DNA of 64,000 bases from Bauldia litoralis (GTDB taxonomy: Bacteria; Pseudomonadota; Alphaproteobacteria; Rhizobiales; Kaistiaceae). Within the stretch, counting starts at the first letter, position 1, and each line of letters starts with the position of its first letter. The DNA lies in contig NZ_FMXQ01000005.1 of assembly GCF_900104485.1 (NCBI RefSeq), positions 124,001 through 188,000 on the forward strand, given 5' to 3'. Positions 42,398-53,837 of this stretch are shown one piece after another. The notes under the pieces are model-generated. The model saw only the letters and a list, made by a program, of their open reading frames with translations, did no database searches and was not told the DNA's origin. The position numbers and the translations under genes are program-made.

Positions 42398-44866
42398 TCA
42401 GCCGGCCCCGGCGGCGCCCTGCGCCGGCCGGGCCGCCGGCGGAACGTCGTCCCTTCCCCGGCGCAGGAAACGGTAGAAGGTGATCTTGACGACGCTGTTG
42501 ATCAGGAACCAGACCAGCGCATAGGCCCAGACAAGCAGCGCCAGCTCCCAGCCGATCGGTGTGACGGTCCATCCATAAACCGCCGCCAGCGTGCCGAAGA
42601 TCTGTGTGGTCTCCGCGACGACGATCAGCCGCCAGTTCGGCCAGGGCCGCTCCCAGATCGCGCCAGTGTTGCGGGTCAGGTAGATCGTCAGGTGACCGGC
42701 GACCAGCAGCTTGAGGAAGATCAGCGTCTGGATCGTCTCGCGCGGCAGGTGCATGTATTCCTCGGCGATCCAGAACAGGCCGAAGGAGGCGACGACGCCG
42801 AGCACGCCGAGGATGAGACTGAGCGACAGGACGCGATGCATGTCCCAGCGCACAGGCTTCGCGGCGACCGGCGCATTGTCGTAGGCAATCATCATGATCG
42901 GGAAGTCGTTGAGGATCGCCAAGAGCACGATCATCACGGCGGTGACCGGGTAAAAGTTGAAGACGATGATCGACAGGGTCATGAACAGCAGGACGCGCAT
43001 CGTCTCGGCGATCCGGAAGATCGCGTAGCTGTTCATCCGCTCGAAGATCTTGCGGGCTTCCTCCATCGCACTGGTGATCACCGACAGGCCGACGCCGGTC
43101 AGCACAAGATCGGCGGCGGCCCGCGCCGCGTCGGTCGCGCCGCTGACGGCGATACCGACATCCGCCTGCTTCAGCGCCGGCGCGTCGTTGACCCCGTCAC
43201 CGGTCATCCCGACGATGTGGCCCCGCGCCTGCAACTCCTTGACGATCCGGTACTTGTGCTCCGGAAAGACCTGCGCGTAGCCGTCGGCGGTCTCGATATC
43301 GACCGTGCCGATCGGTTTGCCGTCCTTGTCGAAAGCCTTGTCGGCCGCGATGATATCGGTACCGAGGTCGAGCTTGCCGGCGATCTCGCGGGCGATCGCA
43401 ACATGGTCGCCGGTGACCATGCGGATATCGAGGCCCATCGATCGGGCGCGATGGATCGTTTCCAGCGCGTCGTCCCGCGGCGGATCGAACAACGGCAACA
43501 GGCCGAGATACCGCCACTTGCCGTCCTTGTCGGTGCGCGCGACGCCGAGCGTGCGGTAGCCCTTGGCGGCGAGCGCATCGGTGTTCTCCGACACCTTCGC
43601 CGTCAGGTCGGCATCGGCGCCGACCAGATCGAGGATCGCCTGCGGTGCGCCCTTGGCGACCGAGAAGGTGCCGCCGCTTTCGGTGACGTCGGCTTCAGCG
43701 CGCTTGCTGACGGGATCAAAGGGAACGAATTTCGCGACCGTGAAGGGCTTCAGCGCGCCGGCATCGGGCAGGCCCTTGACGATCGCCTGGTCGATCGCGT
43801 CCGGGCTGTCCGACTGCGAGGCGAGCGCCGCCGACAGGATGACTTCGCCGGCGTCCTTGGCCACGAAGGCGATGGGGTCGCCGAGCGTCAGCTGGTTCTT
43901 GGTCAGCGTCCCGGTCTTGTCCGAACAGAGGATGTCCATGCCGGCCATTTCCTCGATCGACTCCAGCCGCGAGACGATCGCCTTCATCCGCGCCAGCTTG
44001 ACCGCGCCGACGGCCATGGTGACGGAGAGCACGGCGGGCAGCGCCACGGGGATCGCCGCGACCGTGAGGATCAGCGCGAAGAGGATGGTCTCGACAAAGG
44101 GGTCGCCGCGGACAAAGGCGACGGCAAGGATCACCGCGACCAGCGCCAGGGTGACGAGGATGAGGAAATTGCCGATCCGCATCACCGCCTGCTGGAAATG
44201 AGACTTGGCGCCGGCCGTCTCGACCAGCTTGGCGGTGCGGCCGAAATAGGTGGCGGCGCCGGTGGCGGTGACGATGCCCTTCATCTCGCCCATCTTGGCG
44301 AAGGCGCTGGAATAGGCGATATCGCCGACCGCCTTGTCGACCGGCAGGGACTCGCCGGTCAGCGCCGACTGATCGACGCTCAGGTAGTCGCCTTCGACAA
44401 GCGTCACGTCGGCCGGGATGATGTTGCCGAGGCGGATGAGGACGACGTCGCCGGGGACCAGGTCGGCGGCGTCGATGTCGCGCCATGCGCCGTCGCGCAG
44501 GACGTGGGCCTTGAGGGCGAGGTTCTTCTTCAGCGCGGCGATGGCGTTGTCGGCCTGAAACTCCTGCCAGAAGCCGACGCCGGCATTGATCAGCAGCATG
44601 ATGGTGATGATCGCGAAGTCTTCCCAGCGCTGGACAGCGGCGGAAAGAATCGCGGCGGCCTCGATCATCCAGGGAATGGGGCCCCAGAAGAAGGAGAGGA
44701 ACTTGAGGAGCGGGCTGCTGTGCTTCTCGCCGATGGCGTTCGGCCCGTGCTCGGCGAGAAGGCGCGCGGCTTCGGCCTGGGTGAGGCCCGTCTTGAGATC
44801 GGTCTTCGGAACATCAGCCGGCGCGGACGCGGCGGTTGGCTCGGTCGCGGTCTTCGGGTCCATCAT
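42398..44866 (-). CDS. P-type plasma-membrane proton ATPase (P3A)
   Basis: This 822-residue pump has the actuator motif LTGES, the phosphorylated D316 in DKTGTLT, the hinge GDGVNDAP, and the M4 segment VAAIPVALPAV typical of P3A proton pumps (PVALP instead of PEGL). The N-terminal cytoplasmic part contains the family's GLTQAEAARLL and FWGPIPWM segments. It would expel protons at the expense of ATP. In bacteria such pumps are accessory and are often linked to acid stress. It starts with two consecutive Met codons; the first was used. It is not part of a sugar operon. Confidence 0.92.
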   Translation of the reverse strand: MMDPKTATEPTAASAPADVPKTDLKTGLTQAEAARLLAEHGPNAIGEKHSSPLLKFLSFFWGPIPWMIEAAAILSAAVQRWEDFAIITIMLLINAGVGFWQEFQADNAIAALKKNLALKAHVLRDGAWRDIDAADLVPGDVVLIRLGNIIPADVTLVEGDYLSVDQSALTGESLPVDKAVGDIAYSSAFAKMGEMKGIVTATGAATYFGRTAKLVETAGAKSHFQQAVMRIGNFLILVTLALVAVILAVAFVRGDPFVETILFALILTVAAIPVALPAVLSVTMAVGAVKLARMKAIVSRLESIEEMAGMDILCSDKTGTLTKNQLTLGDPIAFVAKDAGEVILSAALASQSDSPDAIDQAIVKGLPDAGALKPFTVAKFVPFDPVSKRAEADVTESGGTFSVAKGAPQAILDLVGADADLTAKVSENTDALAAKGYRTLGVARTDKDGKWRYLGLLPLFDPPRDDALETIHRARSMGLDIRMVTGDHVAIAREIAGKLDLGTDIIAADKAFDKDGKPIGTVDIETADGYAQVFPEHKYRIVKELQARGHIVGMTGDGVNDAPALKQADVGIAVSGATDAARAAADLVLTGVGLSVITSAMEEARKIFERMNSYAIFRIAETMRVLLFMTLSIIVFNFYPVTAVMIVLLAILNDFPIMMIAYDNAPVAAKPVRWDMHRVLSLSLILGVLGVVASFGLFWIAEEYMHLPRETIQTLIFLKLLVAGHLTIYLTRNTGAIWERPWPNWRLIVVAETTQIFGTLAAVYGWTVTPIGWELALLVWAYALVWFLINSVVKITFYRFLRRGRDDVPPAARPAQGAAGAG

Positions 44867-45025
44867 GCCCCCTTCCAGACGTTCGGAATGCCAGGTCGGC
44901 TTCGATCGACGCGGAAAGACCTACAAAGCGCCGGCTTTCCGCCGGCAGGCATTGGTTACCGAGTTGTATTACGGTTTTGTGTATACCCGGAAGAAAGGTG
45001 CGGAAAACGGCCCCGGGACAGCGAC

Positions 45026-45631
45026 TTAGCCGCGCTTGTGCCGGCGGTACCGCACGACGCCATATGTGCAGATGGCGAGCGCGCCGAGGACGAGCGCCGC
45101 GATGCCGACGCCGTGAAGCTTGTCGAGATGGGCGAGCAGATTCGAGAAGCGGGAGCTCAGGAAGAGCCAGACGCCGACCCAGAGCGCCGCGCCGATCGCA
45201 TTGGCGATGGCGAAGCGCAGCCACGGCATGTGCAGGCTGCCGGCAATCAGGCCATTGAGCTGACGCAGCGGCACGATGAAACGGGCCGCGGCGACGATGA
45301 AGACGCCATAGCGGGCGAAGGTTGCTTCGAAGCCCGCCATGCGCGCCTCGTTGAGCCCGATATGGGCGCCGAACTTGCGAATCGCCTTCTGCCCGAACCA
45401 TCGGCCAAGTGCATAGCCGGCATTGTCGCCGAGGAAGGCACCGGCCCAGGCGACCAGGAACAGGGGAAGGAGGTCGGCGTTGCGGATGCCGGCCGCGGTG
45501 CCGACAGCGACCAGAAGGGTCTCGCCGGGCAGTGGCGCGCCAAGCGATTCGAGGGCGATGACGAGAAAGATGACCGGCGCGCCATGGGCGATGACGAAGT
45601 TGGCGAAATCGCCGACATAGGTGGACGCCAC
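45026..45631 (-). CDS. DedA-family membrane protein
   Basis: This 201-residue integral membrane protein has the DedA features: the acidic segment ALESLGAPLPGE near residue 27, GDNAGYALGR, and the conserved ARFIVPLRQLNGLIAGSLHM with its two arginines. DedA proteins act as lipid flippases or in membrane homeostasis. It lies 159 bases upstream of the proton ATPase in the same direction, and may share a link to membrane potential, which DedA mutants are known to disturb. Confidence 0.9.
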   Translation of the reverse strand: MASTYVGDFANFVIAHGAPVIFLVIALESLGAPLPGETLLVAVGTAAGIRNADLLPLFLVAWAGAFLGDNAGYALGRWFGQKAIRKFGAHIGLNEARMAGFEATFARYGVFIVAAARFIVPLRQLNGLIAGSLHMPWLRFAIANAIGAALWVGVWLFLSSRFSNLLAHLDKLHGVGIAALVLGALAICTYGVVRYRRHKRG

Positions 45632-45802
45632 GAAAGTCTTCCTTCACTGCGGCGCCGGAAAGCGCCGTGCCATTGAGACGACGAAGCCGGCAAACTCATA
45701 GCTTAACAGTCGCGCCACGCTAATCTGAAATTTGTCGCGACGGCGTTGGCAGCATGTGATACGGGGCAAAAAAGTCTCGGTTGCTGGCGGCAGGGTGACG
45801 AT

Positions 45803-48130
45803 ATGGGCGAAGCTGCATTCGGAGCGCCGGGCATTGCGCCCACATGGGCATCCAGCGACAAGGACTTCGTCACCTCGGCGCTCGGCAACTCCCGGCTCTG
45901 GGTGACGATCGGCCATGGCATCATCAACGAGGTCTACTGGCCCTCGACCGGCCGGCCGCAGATTCGCGACCTCAGCTTCTACCTGATCGGCGACGGCCGC
46001 TGGATCGACCTCAAGCGGGTGCGCCAGTATGAACTGTCCAAGCCCAAGCCCTACCTGCCGCTCCTGACCATCGCCCATACCGGCGACGACTACCGGCTGA
46101 CCGTCGAGGTGCTTCCCGATCCGCTGCGCGACGTGCTGCTGCTGCGCTACGAGGTCGAGGGGCCCTATCGGCTCGGCATCATCGCCGCGCCGCATCTCGG
46201 CACCAGCGGCTATGACAACACCGCATGGATCGAGGATGGCGAGGCATACGCTGCCATCGATATCGGGGCGATGTGCCTGACCGCCGACGTACGGATGGAC
46301 GATCTCAGCGTCGGCTATGTCGGCGCGTCCGACGGCTGGCAGGATCTTGCCCGCAACGGTCGTTTCACCTTCAACTTCGACCGCGCCGAGAGCGGCAACG
46401 TCGCCCTGTCGGCGTCGCTTGCGGACCGACAGGGGGTGATCGCGCTCGGCCTCGCCCCACAGGCGAAGAGCGCGCGCACGCTGGCGCGATCGGCGCTTGC
46501 CGCCGGCTATGCGACGATCCGCCAGGGGTTTCTCGACGAATGGGAAGCGTGGGGCAGCAAGCTCACCCTGCCCTCGCCGGAGCCGGGCCTGGCATCGGAG
46601 GCGCTGATGTCGGCAACGGTGCTCAAGTGCCACGAGGACCGCATGTATGCCGGCGCGCTGGTCGCCAGCATGAGCACACCATGGGGCAACCAGACCAATA
46701 CGCTCGGCGGCTACCACCTCGTCTGGCCACGCGACGCAACGCTGGCCGCCTTCGCGCTGCTTGCCGCCAACGAGATCGCAGACGCCCGGCATATCCTCGC
46801 CCACATGATGGCGGTCCAGTTGCCGGACGGGCATTGGCCGCAGAACTATTTCCCGAGCGGCCAGCCGTTCTGGACCGGCATCCAGCTCGACGAAACCGGC
46901 TTCCCGATCCTGCTGGCGGCAAAGCTGCGCGAGATCGGCGAGGACGATGCGCCCGGCGTGCGGGAGATGGTGCGCGCGGCGGTCGGCTCGATCGCCCGGC
47001 ACGGTCCGTCGAGCGACCAGGACCGCTGGGAGGAAAACCCGGGAATCAGCGCCTTCACCGTCGCGGTGGTGATCGCCGCGCTGGCGGCCGCCGGCCCGTG
47101 GCTCGACGACGGCGAGCGCGACTATGCGCTCGACCTCGCCGACGACTGGAACGAGCGGATCGAGCAGTGGTGCTACGTCGCCGATACGCCAATGGCCAAG
47201 CAGGCCGGCGTCGCGGGCTATTACGTCCGCATCGCGCCGCCCGAGAAGGATGGCGGCGTCACCGGCAACGTGCTGCTGCGCAATCGCAACGGCCAGATGA
47301 TCGAGGCGTCCTGCCTGGTGGCGCTCGACTTTTCATGGCTGGTGCGGCTCGGCCTGCGCAAGGCTGACGATCCGCGCATCCGGGACACGATCAAGGTCGT
47401 CGACAGCATGCTGCGGGTCGAGACGCCGTCCGGCGCCGTCTATCGCCGCTACAACGACGACGGCTACGGCGAATATGACGACGGTCGCGCCTATGACGGC
47501 AACGGCGTCGGGCGCGCATGGCCGCTGCTCACCGGCGAACGCGGCCACCTGGCACTGCAGGCCGGCGAGGACCCGATCGAGTATCTGCGCACCATGCACC
47601 GCTGTGCCAGCCCCGGCGGGCTGCTGCCGGAGCAGGTGTGGGACGCCGAGGCGATTCCGGAACGCGAGCTTTTTCCCGGTCGGCCGTCAGGCAGCGCGAT
47701 GCCGCTGATCTGGTCGCATTCGGAGTTCCTCAAGCTGCTGATCGCCCGTGACCGCGGGCAGCCGGTGGAACTGCTCGACGTCGTGCGCAAACGCTATGGC
47801 AAGCGGGTGCCGAAGGCGAAGCGGACCCGCTGGCGCAACGAGACGCCGATCGCGACGCTGGCCGCCGGGCGGACGCTGGTGATCGAGGACCGCCATCCCT
47901 TCACCCTCCGCTTCGGCTGGGACGGCTGGCAATCGGTGGAGGATCTGCCGGCCGAGCCGTTGCCTTTCGGGCTCTGGGGGGTCACCATTGCACCCGACAG
48001 TTTGAAGGGGCGGTCGGCGTTGAATTTCACCCGCCGCTACGGTGAAAACTGGGAAGGGCGCGACCATACGGTTGCCATTGCCGCGAAGCCCAAGCCCCAG
48101 ATCCTGCATCATCGCAAACGGACGACCTGA
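45803..48130 (+). CDS. GH15 glucoamylase-type glycoside hydrolase
   Basis: This 775-residue enzyme releases glucose from the ends of glucans; some bacterial GH15 members act on trehalose. It has an N-terminal beta-sandwich domain (residues 1 to about 260) followed by the six-hairpin barrel. The general acid is in W-E410-E411-NPG and the base is E610 in LPEQVW. There is no signal peptide, so the substrate is intracellular (glycogen, maltodextrin or trehalose). The ATG at 45803 was chosen because AGGGTGA precedes it and homology starts there. It lies 135 bases before the pentose phosphate operon and may feed it with glucose. Confidence 0.9.
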   Translation: MGEAAFGAPGIAPTWASSDKDFVTSALGNSRLWVTIGHGIINEVYWPSTGRPQIRDLSFYLIGDGRWIDLKRVRQYELSKPKPYLPLLTIAHTGDDYRLTVEVLPDPLRDVLLLRYEVEGPYRLGIIAAPHLGTSGYDNTAWIEDGEAYAAIDIGAMCLTADVRMDDLSVGYVGASDGWQDLARNGRFTFNFDRAESGNVALSASLADRQGVIALGLAPQAKSARTLARSALAAGYATIRQGFLDEWEAWGSKLTLPSPEPGLASEALMSATVLKCHEDRMYAGALVASMSTPWGNQTNTLGGYHLVWPRDATLAAFALLAANEIADARHILAHMMAVQLPDGHWPQNYFPSGQPFWTGIQLDETGFPILLAAKLREIGEDDAPGVREMVRAAVGSIARHGPSSDQDRWEENPGISAFTVAVVIAALAAAGPWLDDGERDYALDLADDWNERIEQWCYVADTPMAKQAGVAGYYVRIAPPEKDGGVTGNVLLRNRNGQMIEASCLVALDFSWLVRLGLRKADDPRIRDTIKVVDSMLRVETPSGAVYRRYNDDGYGEYDDGRAYDGNGVGRAWPLLTGERGHLALQAGEDPIEYLRTMHRCASPGGLLPEQVWDAEAIPERELFPGRPSGSAMPLIWSHSEFLKLLIARDRGQPVELLDVVRKRYGKRVPKAKRTRWRNETPIATLAAGRTLVIEDRHPFTLRFGWDGWQSVEDLPAEPLPFGLWGVTIAPDSLKGRSALNFTRRYGENWEGRDHTVAIAAKPKPQILHHRKRTT

Positions 48131-48179
48131 TTGCCGGGTACGAAATGTTTAGAATGACCTGCGACAAGGGCCCTGCATC

Positions 48180-48197
48180 GGGGCAACCCATCGCCCC
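48180..48197 (+). promoter_or_regulatory. Small hairpin upstream of transketolase
   Basis: GGGGC and GCCCC form a 5-bp stem with an 8-base loop in the 135-base gap between the glucoamylase and transketolase genes. There is no T-run. It may partly separate the two transcripts. Confidence 0.25.
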
Positions 48198-48265
48198 TGC
48201 CTGAATTTCCGAGGATCATTCGATAGCCTGGCGACCAGGGCCGGTGCGCGAGGAAGGGAAAAACC

Positions 48266-50257
48266 ATGTCCGACACTTCCGACCTTCGCAGCCAGCAGGA
48301 GGCGATCAACGCCATTCGTTTCCTGGCCGTAGACGCCGTCGAACGCGCCAATTCAGGGCATCCCGGCACGCCAATGGGGCTGGCGCCGCTGGCCTATCGG
48401 CTTTTCACCCGTCATATGCGCCACGACCCGGCGGCGACCGACTGGCCGGATCGCGACCGGTTCGTCCTGTCCGGCGGTCACGCCTCGATGCTGCTCTATG
48501 CCAGCCTGCATCTTTCCGGCTACGACCTGTCGATCGACGACCTCAAGCAGTTTCGCCAATGGCAGTCGCGGACGCCCGGCCATCCCGAACGCGGCGTGAC
48601 GCCGGGGGTCGAGATCACCACCGGCCCGCTCGGCCAGGGCTTCGTCAACGCCGTCGGCATGGCGCTGGCCGAGAAGATGCTCGCCGCCCGCTTCAACCGT
48701 CCGGGCCTCGACATCGTCAACCACCGGACATGGGCCTTCTGCGGCGAAGGCGACATGATGGAAGGGATGACCAGCGAGGCGTCGTCGCTGGCCGGCCGGC
48801 TGCACATGGCGCTCGGCAAGCTGACCGTCTTCTTCGACGCCAACCACGTGACGCTCGAAGGCCAGGCCGACGAGGAATTCACCGAGAATGTCGCCGAGCG
48901 CTTCGACGCCTACGGATGGCATGTCGCCCAGATCGCCGACGTCAACGACCTCGACGCGATCGACAAGGCCATCGCCAGCGCCACGGCCGAGACGGAGCGG
49001 CCGAGCCTGATCATCGACCATAGCCACATCGGCTACGGCTCCCCGGTCCAGGATACGGCCAAGGCGCACGGATCGCCGCTCGGCGAGGCGAATGTCGCCA
49101 CGACCCGCGAGACCCTCAACTGGCCCTACCCGCCCTTCGAGATTCCCGACGCGGTCTACGCCGACTGGCGCAACCAGGTGGCGGAGCGGGCCAAGTCTCA
49201 TGCGGAGTGGAATGAGTTGATGGTTCGCTACCGCGCCGACAACCCGACCGATGCCGAAGCATTCGAGCGGGCAATGTCCGGCACGCTGGCCAAGGGATGG
49301 CGCGACGCGCTGCCGGTGTTCCAGCCGGGCGAGCGGATCGCGACCCGGGTCTCCGGCGGCAAGGCGCTCAATGCCTTCGCGCCGGTGGTGCCGGAGCTTG
49401 CCGGCGGAACGGCTGACGTGCTGTCGTCGACGCACACCGCCGTCATCGGCTCGGGCGACGTCAACCAGGGCGACTTCTCCGGCCGCAACATCCATTTCGG
49501 CATCCGCGAACACGCGATGGGCGCGATCTGCAACGGCATGGCGGCCCATGGCGGCATCCGGCCCTTCTGCTCGACCTTCATGTCGTTCCGCGACTACATG
49601 GTCGAGCCGATCCGGCTGGCGGCGATGATGGGCCTGCCGGTGGTGTTCGTCTTCACCCACGATTCCATCGGCCTTGGCGAAGACGGCCCGACCCACCAGC
49701 CGATCGAGCATCTGGCCAGCATGCGGGCGACGCCCGATTTGCGGGTGATCCGCCCGGCCGACGCCAATGAGGCGGCGCAGGCCTGGGCCGAGGCGCTGGC
49801 CCATGCCGGACCGACGGTCATGGTCCTCTCGCGCCAGGGCCTGCCGACCCTCGACGCCAACCTTGTCGATGTCAGCAAGGGCGCGACGGTGGTCGCCGCC
49901 GGCGACGACGCAGCGATCATCGGCACCGGTTCCGAGGTCGAGATCGCGATGAAGGCGCGCGAACTCCTCGCCCGCAAGGGCATCAACGCCCGCGTCGTCT
50001 CGATGCCCTGCGTCGAGATCTTTCGCGATCGCCCGGCCGTGGAGCGGGCGAAAATCCTGCCGCCGGAGATGCCGACGGTCGCAGTCGAGGCGGCTGCGCC
50101 GTACAGTTGGTATGAGTTCGCCGACGATGTCGTCGGCCTGACCCGCTTCGGCGCCTCGGCGCCGGCGGAGACCCTATATGAGAAACTCGGGATCACACCC
50201 GAAGCAGTCGCGAAGCACGTTTCGCGCCTGATCGAACAGAGTGAGGTGAGGCCATGA
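48266..50257 (+). CDS. tkt: Transketolase
   Basis: This 663-residue thiamine-diphosphate enzyme moves two-carbon units between sugar phosphates in the non-oxidative pentose phosphate pathway. The N-terminal [14 protein letters not shown], the TDP/Mg-binding region CGEGDMMEG and the C-terminal domains give the standard full-length architecture. It starts at an ATG after GAGGAAGGG. It is the first gene of the core pentose phosphate operon and overlaps transaldolase by 4 bases (ATGA). Confidence 0.95.
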   Translation: MSDTSDLRSQQEAINAIRFLAVDAVERANSGHPGTPMGLAPLAYRLFTRHMRHDPAATDWPDRDRFVLSGGHASMLLYASLHLSGYDLSIDDLKQFRQWQSRTPGHPERGVTPGVEITTGPLGQGFVNAVGMALAEKMLAARFNRPGLDIVNHRTWAFCGEGDMMEGMTSEASSLAGRLHMALGKLTVFFDANHVTLEGQADEEFTENVAERFDAYGWHVAQIADVNDLDAIDKAIASATAETERPSLIIDHSHIGYGSPVQDTAKAHGSPLGEANVATTRETLNWPYPPFEIPDAVYADWRNQVAERAKSHAEWNELMVRYRADNPTDAEAFERAMSGTLAKGWRDALPVFQPGERIATRVSGGKALNAFAPVVPELAGGTADVLSSTHTAVIGSGDVNQGDFSGRNIHFGIREHAMGAICNGMAAHGGIRPFCSTFMSFRDYMVEPIRLAAMMGLPVVFVFTHDSIGLGEDGPTHQPIEHLASMRATPDLRVIRPADANEAAQAWAEALAHAGPTVMVLSRQGLPTLDANLVDVSKGATVVAAGDDAAIIGTGSEVEIAMKARELLARKGINARVVSMPCVEIFRDRPAVERAKILPPEMPTVAVEAAAPYSWYEFADDVVGLTRFGASAPAETLYEKLGITPEAVAKHVSRLIEQSEVRP

Positions 50258-51333
50258 ATCCCCTGAAATCATTGCACGATGCCGGCCAGAGCATCTGGCT
50301 CGACAACATCCGCCGCGAGTTGCTCGATAGCGGCACGCTGGCGCGCTACATATCGGACCTTTCGGTGACCGGGCTGACGTCCAACCCGACCATCTTCCAG
50401 CACGCGATCGCCGGCAGCGCCGACTATGACAACGCGATGCGCAGCCGGATCGGCAAGGGGCTGTCGACCGAAGAGCTGTTCTTCGAGATCGCGCTGGAGG
50501 ACATTACCGCCGCCGCCGACCTTTTCCGGCCGATCCACGACGCCACCGGCGGCGTCGACGGCTTCGTCTCGCTCGAAGTCTCGCCGACGCTGGCCGACGA
50601 CACCGAGGGGACCATTGCCCAGGCCAAGCGGCTGCATGCCGCGGCGGCCCGGCCGAACGTCTTCATCAAGGTTCCGGGCACCGAGGCCGGTCTCGTGGCG
50701 ATCGAGGAACTGACCGCCGCCGGGATCTCGATCAACGTCACCCTGCTCTTCTCGCGCGAGCATTATCTCGACTCGGCCGAGGCATTCATGCGCGGCCTCG
50801 AGCGCCGGGTGGCGGCCGGACAGGACCTGAACGTCCATTCGGTCGCATCGCTGTTCATCTCGCGCTGGGATGTCGCGGCGTCGAAGACCCTGCCGGAGGA
50901 CCTGCATAACAAGCTCGGCGTCGCCATCGGCAAGCGCAGCTTCAAGGCCTATTGCGATCTCCTGGAATCCGATCGCTGGAAGAAGCTTGCCGCCGGCGGC
51001 GCATTCCCGCAACGGCTGCTGTTCGCCAGCACCAGCGCCAAGGATCCGCGGATTCCGGACACCTTCTATGTGACGGCGCTGGCCGCGGACAACACGGTCA
51101 ACACCATGCCGGAAGCGACGCTGCTCGCCTTTGGCGATCACGGCAAGCTCGACGGCGTGCTGGCGGCTGACGGCGGCGACGCGGAAGAGACGATCGCCGC
51201 CATCACCAAGGCCGGCCTCGACGTCGATGCGCTCGCCGCCCAGCTGCAGATCGAAGGCCGCGATTCCTTCGACGACTCCTTCAAGCAGCTCCTCGACAGC
51301 ATCGAAGCCAAGGTATCGGCGCTCGCCGCCTGA
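50254..51333 (+). CDS. tal: Transaldolase
   Basis: This 359-residue transaldolase of the longer bacterial type (about 360-370) starts WLDNIRREL and has LTSNPTIFQ near residue 47. The Schiff-base lysine is in [10 protein letters not shown], about residue 139. It exchanges dihydroxyacetone units between sedoheptulose 7-phosphate and glyceraldehyde 3-phosphate. It overlaps transketolase by 4 bases and precedes the 6-phosphogluconate dehydrogenase by 46 bases. Confidence 0.95.
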   Translation: MNPLKSLHDAGQSIWLDNIRRELLDSGTLARYISDLSVTGLTSNPTIFQHAIAGSADYDNAMRSRIGKGLSTEELFFEIALEDITAAADLFRPIHDATGGVDGFVSLEVSPTLADDTEGTIAQAKRLHAAAARPNVFIKVPGTEAGLVAIEELTAAGISINVTLLFSREHYLDSAEAFMRGLERRVAAGQDLNVHSVASLFISRWDVAASKTLPEDLHNKLGVAIGKRSFKAYCDLLESDRWKKLAAGGAFPQRLLFASTSAKDPRIPDTFYVTALAADNTVNTMPEATLLAFGDHGKLDGVLAADGGDAEETIAAITKAGLDVDALAAQLQIEGRDSFDDSFKQLLDSIEAKVSALAA

Positions 51334-51379
51334 GCGCCGCTACCCACACCGAAGTCCAACGATCGGAAGGAATGAATCC

Positions 51380-52393
51380 ATGCAACTCGGGATGATCGGC
51401 CTCGGCCGCATGGGGGCCAACATGGTCCGCCGCCTGATGCGCGACGGCCACGAATGCGTGGTCTTCGACGTCAACCCCGCCGCGGTCAAGGAACTGGCCG
51501 GCGAAGGCGCGATCGGCGCCACCTCGATGGAGGACTTCGTCTCCAAGCTGACCAAGCCGCGCGCCGCATGGATGATGGTGCCGGCCGCAGTGGTCGAGGA
51601 AACGCTGGCCCAGGTCGCCCCGCTGATGGAAAAGGGCGACATGATCGTCGACGGCGGCAATTCCTACTACCGTGACGACATGGACCGGGCCAAGCGGCTG
51701 GAGCCGACCGGCGTCCACTATGTCGATGTCGGCACCAGCGGCGGCGTCTGGGGCCTCGAGCGTGGTTTCTGCCAGATGATCGGCGGCCCGGACGAGGCGG
51801 TGAAGCATCTCGACGGGGTGTTCGCCTCGCTGGCGCCAAAGATCGAGTCCGCACCGCGCACCCCCGGCCGCGACAAGGTCGGCGGCACCGCCGAGCATGG
51901 CTACCTGCATTGCGGCCCGAGCGGCGCCGGCCATTTCGTCAAGATGGTCCACAACGGCGTCGAATACGGCGTGATGGCTGCCTATGCGGAAGGCCTCAAC
52001 ATCCTGCGGAGCGCCAATATCGGCACCAAGAAGCAGGAAGTCGACGCCGAGACGACGCCGCTTCGCGATCCGGAATATTACCAGTTCGACCTCAACATTC
52101 CGGACGTCGCCGAGGTCTGGCGGCGCGGCAGCGTCATCGGTTCGTGGCTCCTCGATCTCGCCGCCGAGGCGCTGCTCGAAGACCCGCATCTCGACAACTA
52201 CGAAGGCCGGGTTTCGGATTCCGGCGAGGGTCGCTGGACGATCAAGGCGGCGATCGACGAAGGCGTGCCGGCCCATGTCCTGTCGTCGGCGCTCTATGAG
52301 CGCTTCTCCTCGCGCGGCAACGCGGACTTCGCCGACAAGGTGATGTCGGCGATGCGCTACGAGTTCGGCGGTCACCTGGAAAAGAAGCCCTGA
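51380..52393 (+). CDS. gnd: 6-phosphogluconate dehydrogenase, decarboxylating (short form)
   Basis: This 337-residue enzyme oxidises and decarboxylates 6-phosphogluconate to ribulose 5-phosphate. The nucleotide loop is GLGRMGANM. The substrate-binding GGNSYYRDD and the catalytic Lys and Asn in [10 protein letters not shown] are present. It is of the short type (about 300-340, usually NAD-preferring), not the 470-residue form. The ATG at 51380 follows GGAAGGAAT. Confidence 0.93.
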   Translation: MQLGMIGLGRMGANMVRRLMRDGHECVVFDVNPAAVKELAGEGAIGATSMEDFVSKLTKPRAAWMMVPAAVVEETLAQVAPLMEKGDMIVDGGNSYYRDDMDRAKRLEPTGVHYVDVGTSGGVWGLERGFCQMIGGPDEAVKHLDGVFASLAPKIESAPRTPGRDKVGGTAEHGYLHCGPSGAGHFVKMVHNGVEYGVMAAYAEGLNILRSANIGTKKQEVDAETTPLRDPEYYQFDLNIPDVAEVWRRGSVIGSWLLDLAAEALLEDPHLDNYEGRVSDSGEGRWTIKAAIDEGVPAHVLSSALYERFSSRGNADFADKVMSAMRYEFGGHLEKKP

Positions 52394-52440
52394 TCGACCG
52401 AGGCCCCTGACCAAAGCGAACCAACAGGCAGCGAAAGAAT

Positions 52441-53817
52441 ATGGCTCAAGCGAAATCCGATGCCCTGGTGCTGTTCGGCGCGACGGGGGACCTCGCCCAC
52501 AAGAAGACCTTTCCGTCGCTCTATTCCATGGTGCGGCGGGGCATGCTGGACGTGCCGGTGATCGGCGTCGCCTTCGAGGACTGGACCATCGACCAGCTGA
52601 TCGCGCGGGCGCGCGACGGCATCGTCAACGACAAGGGATCGGTCGACGAGGCGACCTTTGCCAAGCTGGCCAAGCTGTTGCGCTATGTCAGCGGCGACTA
52701 TCGCGACCCGGCGACCTTCCAGCGGCTGAAGGAGGCGCTCGATGGCGCTGCGCGGCCGCTCCACTATCTCGCCATCCCGCCGAACATGTTCGAGACGGTG
52801 GTGCAGGGCCTGCAGCAATCGAGCTGCGCCACCGGCGCCCGGCTGATGGTCGAGAAGCCCTTCGGCCGCGACCTCCCCTCGGCGCAATGGCTGAACCGCA
52901 TCCTGCACCTCGCCTTCGACGAGTCGTCGATCTTCCGGATCGACCACTATCTCGGCAAGGAAGCGGTCCAGAACCTGCTCTACTTCCGCTTCGCCAACTC
53001 CTATCTCGAGCCGATCTGGAACCGGAATTACGTCGAGAGCGTCCAGGTGACGATGGCCGAGGACTTCGGCGTCCAGGGTCGCGGGCATTTCTACGACGAT
53101 GTCGGCGCCATCCGCGACGTCATCGAGAACCACCTGATGAACGTCCTCGTCATCCTGGCGATGGAAGCGCCGGCCGGCGATTTCGAGGCCGGGCTGATCG
53201 ACGAGAAGGTCAAGGTTTTCAAGGCGATCCGGCCGCTGGACCCGGCCGACGTGGTGCGCGGCCAGTTCGAGGGCTATCGCGACGAGCCGGGTGTCGCCAA
53301 GGACTCGCAGGTCGAGACCTTCGCCGCCGTCCGGCTGTTCGTCGATTCCTGGCGCTGGGAGGGCGTGCCCTTCTTCATCCGCGCCGGCAAGAACCTGCCG
53401 GCGCATGTGACCGAGGTCGTGGTCCGCTTCCACCGGCCGCCGCTCGACGCCTTTGGCGAACAGCAGGACGGCCAGTGCAACTATGTCCGCTTCCGGCTCA
53501 GCCCCGAGGTCGTCATCGCCATCGGCTCGCGCAAGAAGGCGCCGGGCGAGGAGATGAAGGGCCAGCAGATCGAGCTGATCGCTCGCGACGACGTCAAGGA
53601 CGAGATGGAGCCCTATGAGCGGCTAATCGGCGATGCGCTGGACGGCGACGACTCGCTGTTCACCCGGCAGGACGCCAGCGAGATCGCCTGGCGGATCGTC
53701 GACCCGATCCTCGGCAACAAGGTCCCGGTCCACCCCTACAAGCCGGGCACCTGGGGACCGACGCAGGCGCTCAAGCATCTCGTCCCGCCGAATGGCTGGG
53801 TCGACCCGAAGCCCTGA
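52441..53817 (+). CDS. zwf: Glucose-6-phosphate 1-dehydrogenase
   Basis: This 458-residue enzyme oxidises glucose 6-phosphate to the lactone. The nucleotide-binding loop [11 protein letters not shown] is at the start, and the active-site [13 protein letters not shown] lies near residue 168. The C-terminal GTWGP segment is typical. It is slightly shorter than most Zwf proteins (about 480-500), but all key motifs are present. It sits between gnd and the phosphatase gene. Confidence 0.94.
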   Translation: MAQAKSDALVLFGATGDLAHKKTFPSLYSMVRRGMLDVPVIGVAFEDWTIDQLIARARDGIVNDKGSVDEATFAKLAKLLRYVSGDYRDPATFQRLKEALDGAARPLHYLAIPPNMFETVVQGLQQSSCATGARLMVEKPFGRDLPSAQWLNRILHLAFDESSIFRIDHYLGKEAVQNLLYFRFANSYLEPIWNRNYVESVQVTMAEDFGVQGRGHFYDDVGAIRDVIENHLMNVLVILAMEAPAGDFEAGLIDEKVKVFKAIRPLDPADVVRGQFEGYRDEPGVAKDSQVETFAAVRLFVDSWRWEGVPFFIRAGKNLPAHVTEVVVRFHRPPLDAFGEQQDGQCNYVRFRLSPEVVIAIGSRKKAPGEEMKGQQIELIARDDVKDEMEPYERLIGDALDGDDSLFTRQDASEIAWRIVDPILGNKVPVHPYKPGTWGPTQALKHLVPPNGWVDPKP

Positions 53818-53837
53818 GCCGGCCGGGAGGCGCGACG

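Noticed and set aside
42692-45676. A 994-codon open frame on the plus strand
   Set aside because: It runs opposite the proton ATPase and the DedA gene. The translation is low-complexity and charged (many Arg, Asp, Gln, His), typical of a shadow of a real gene.
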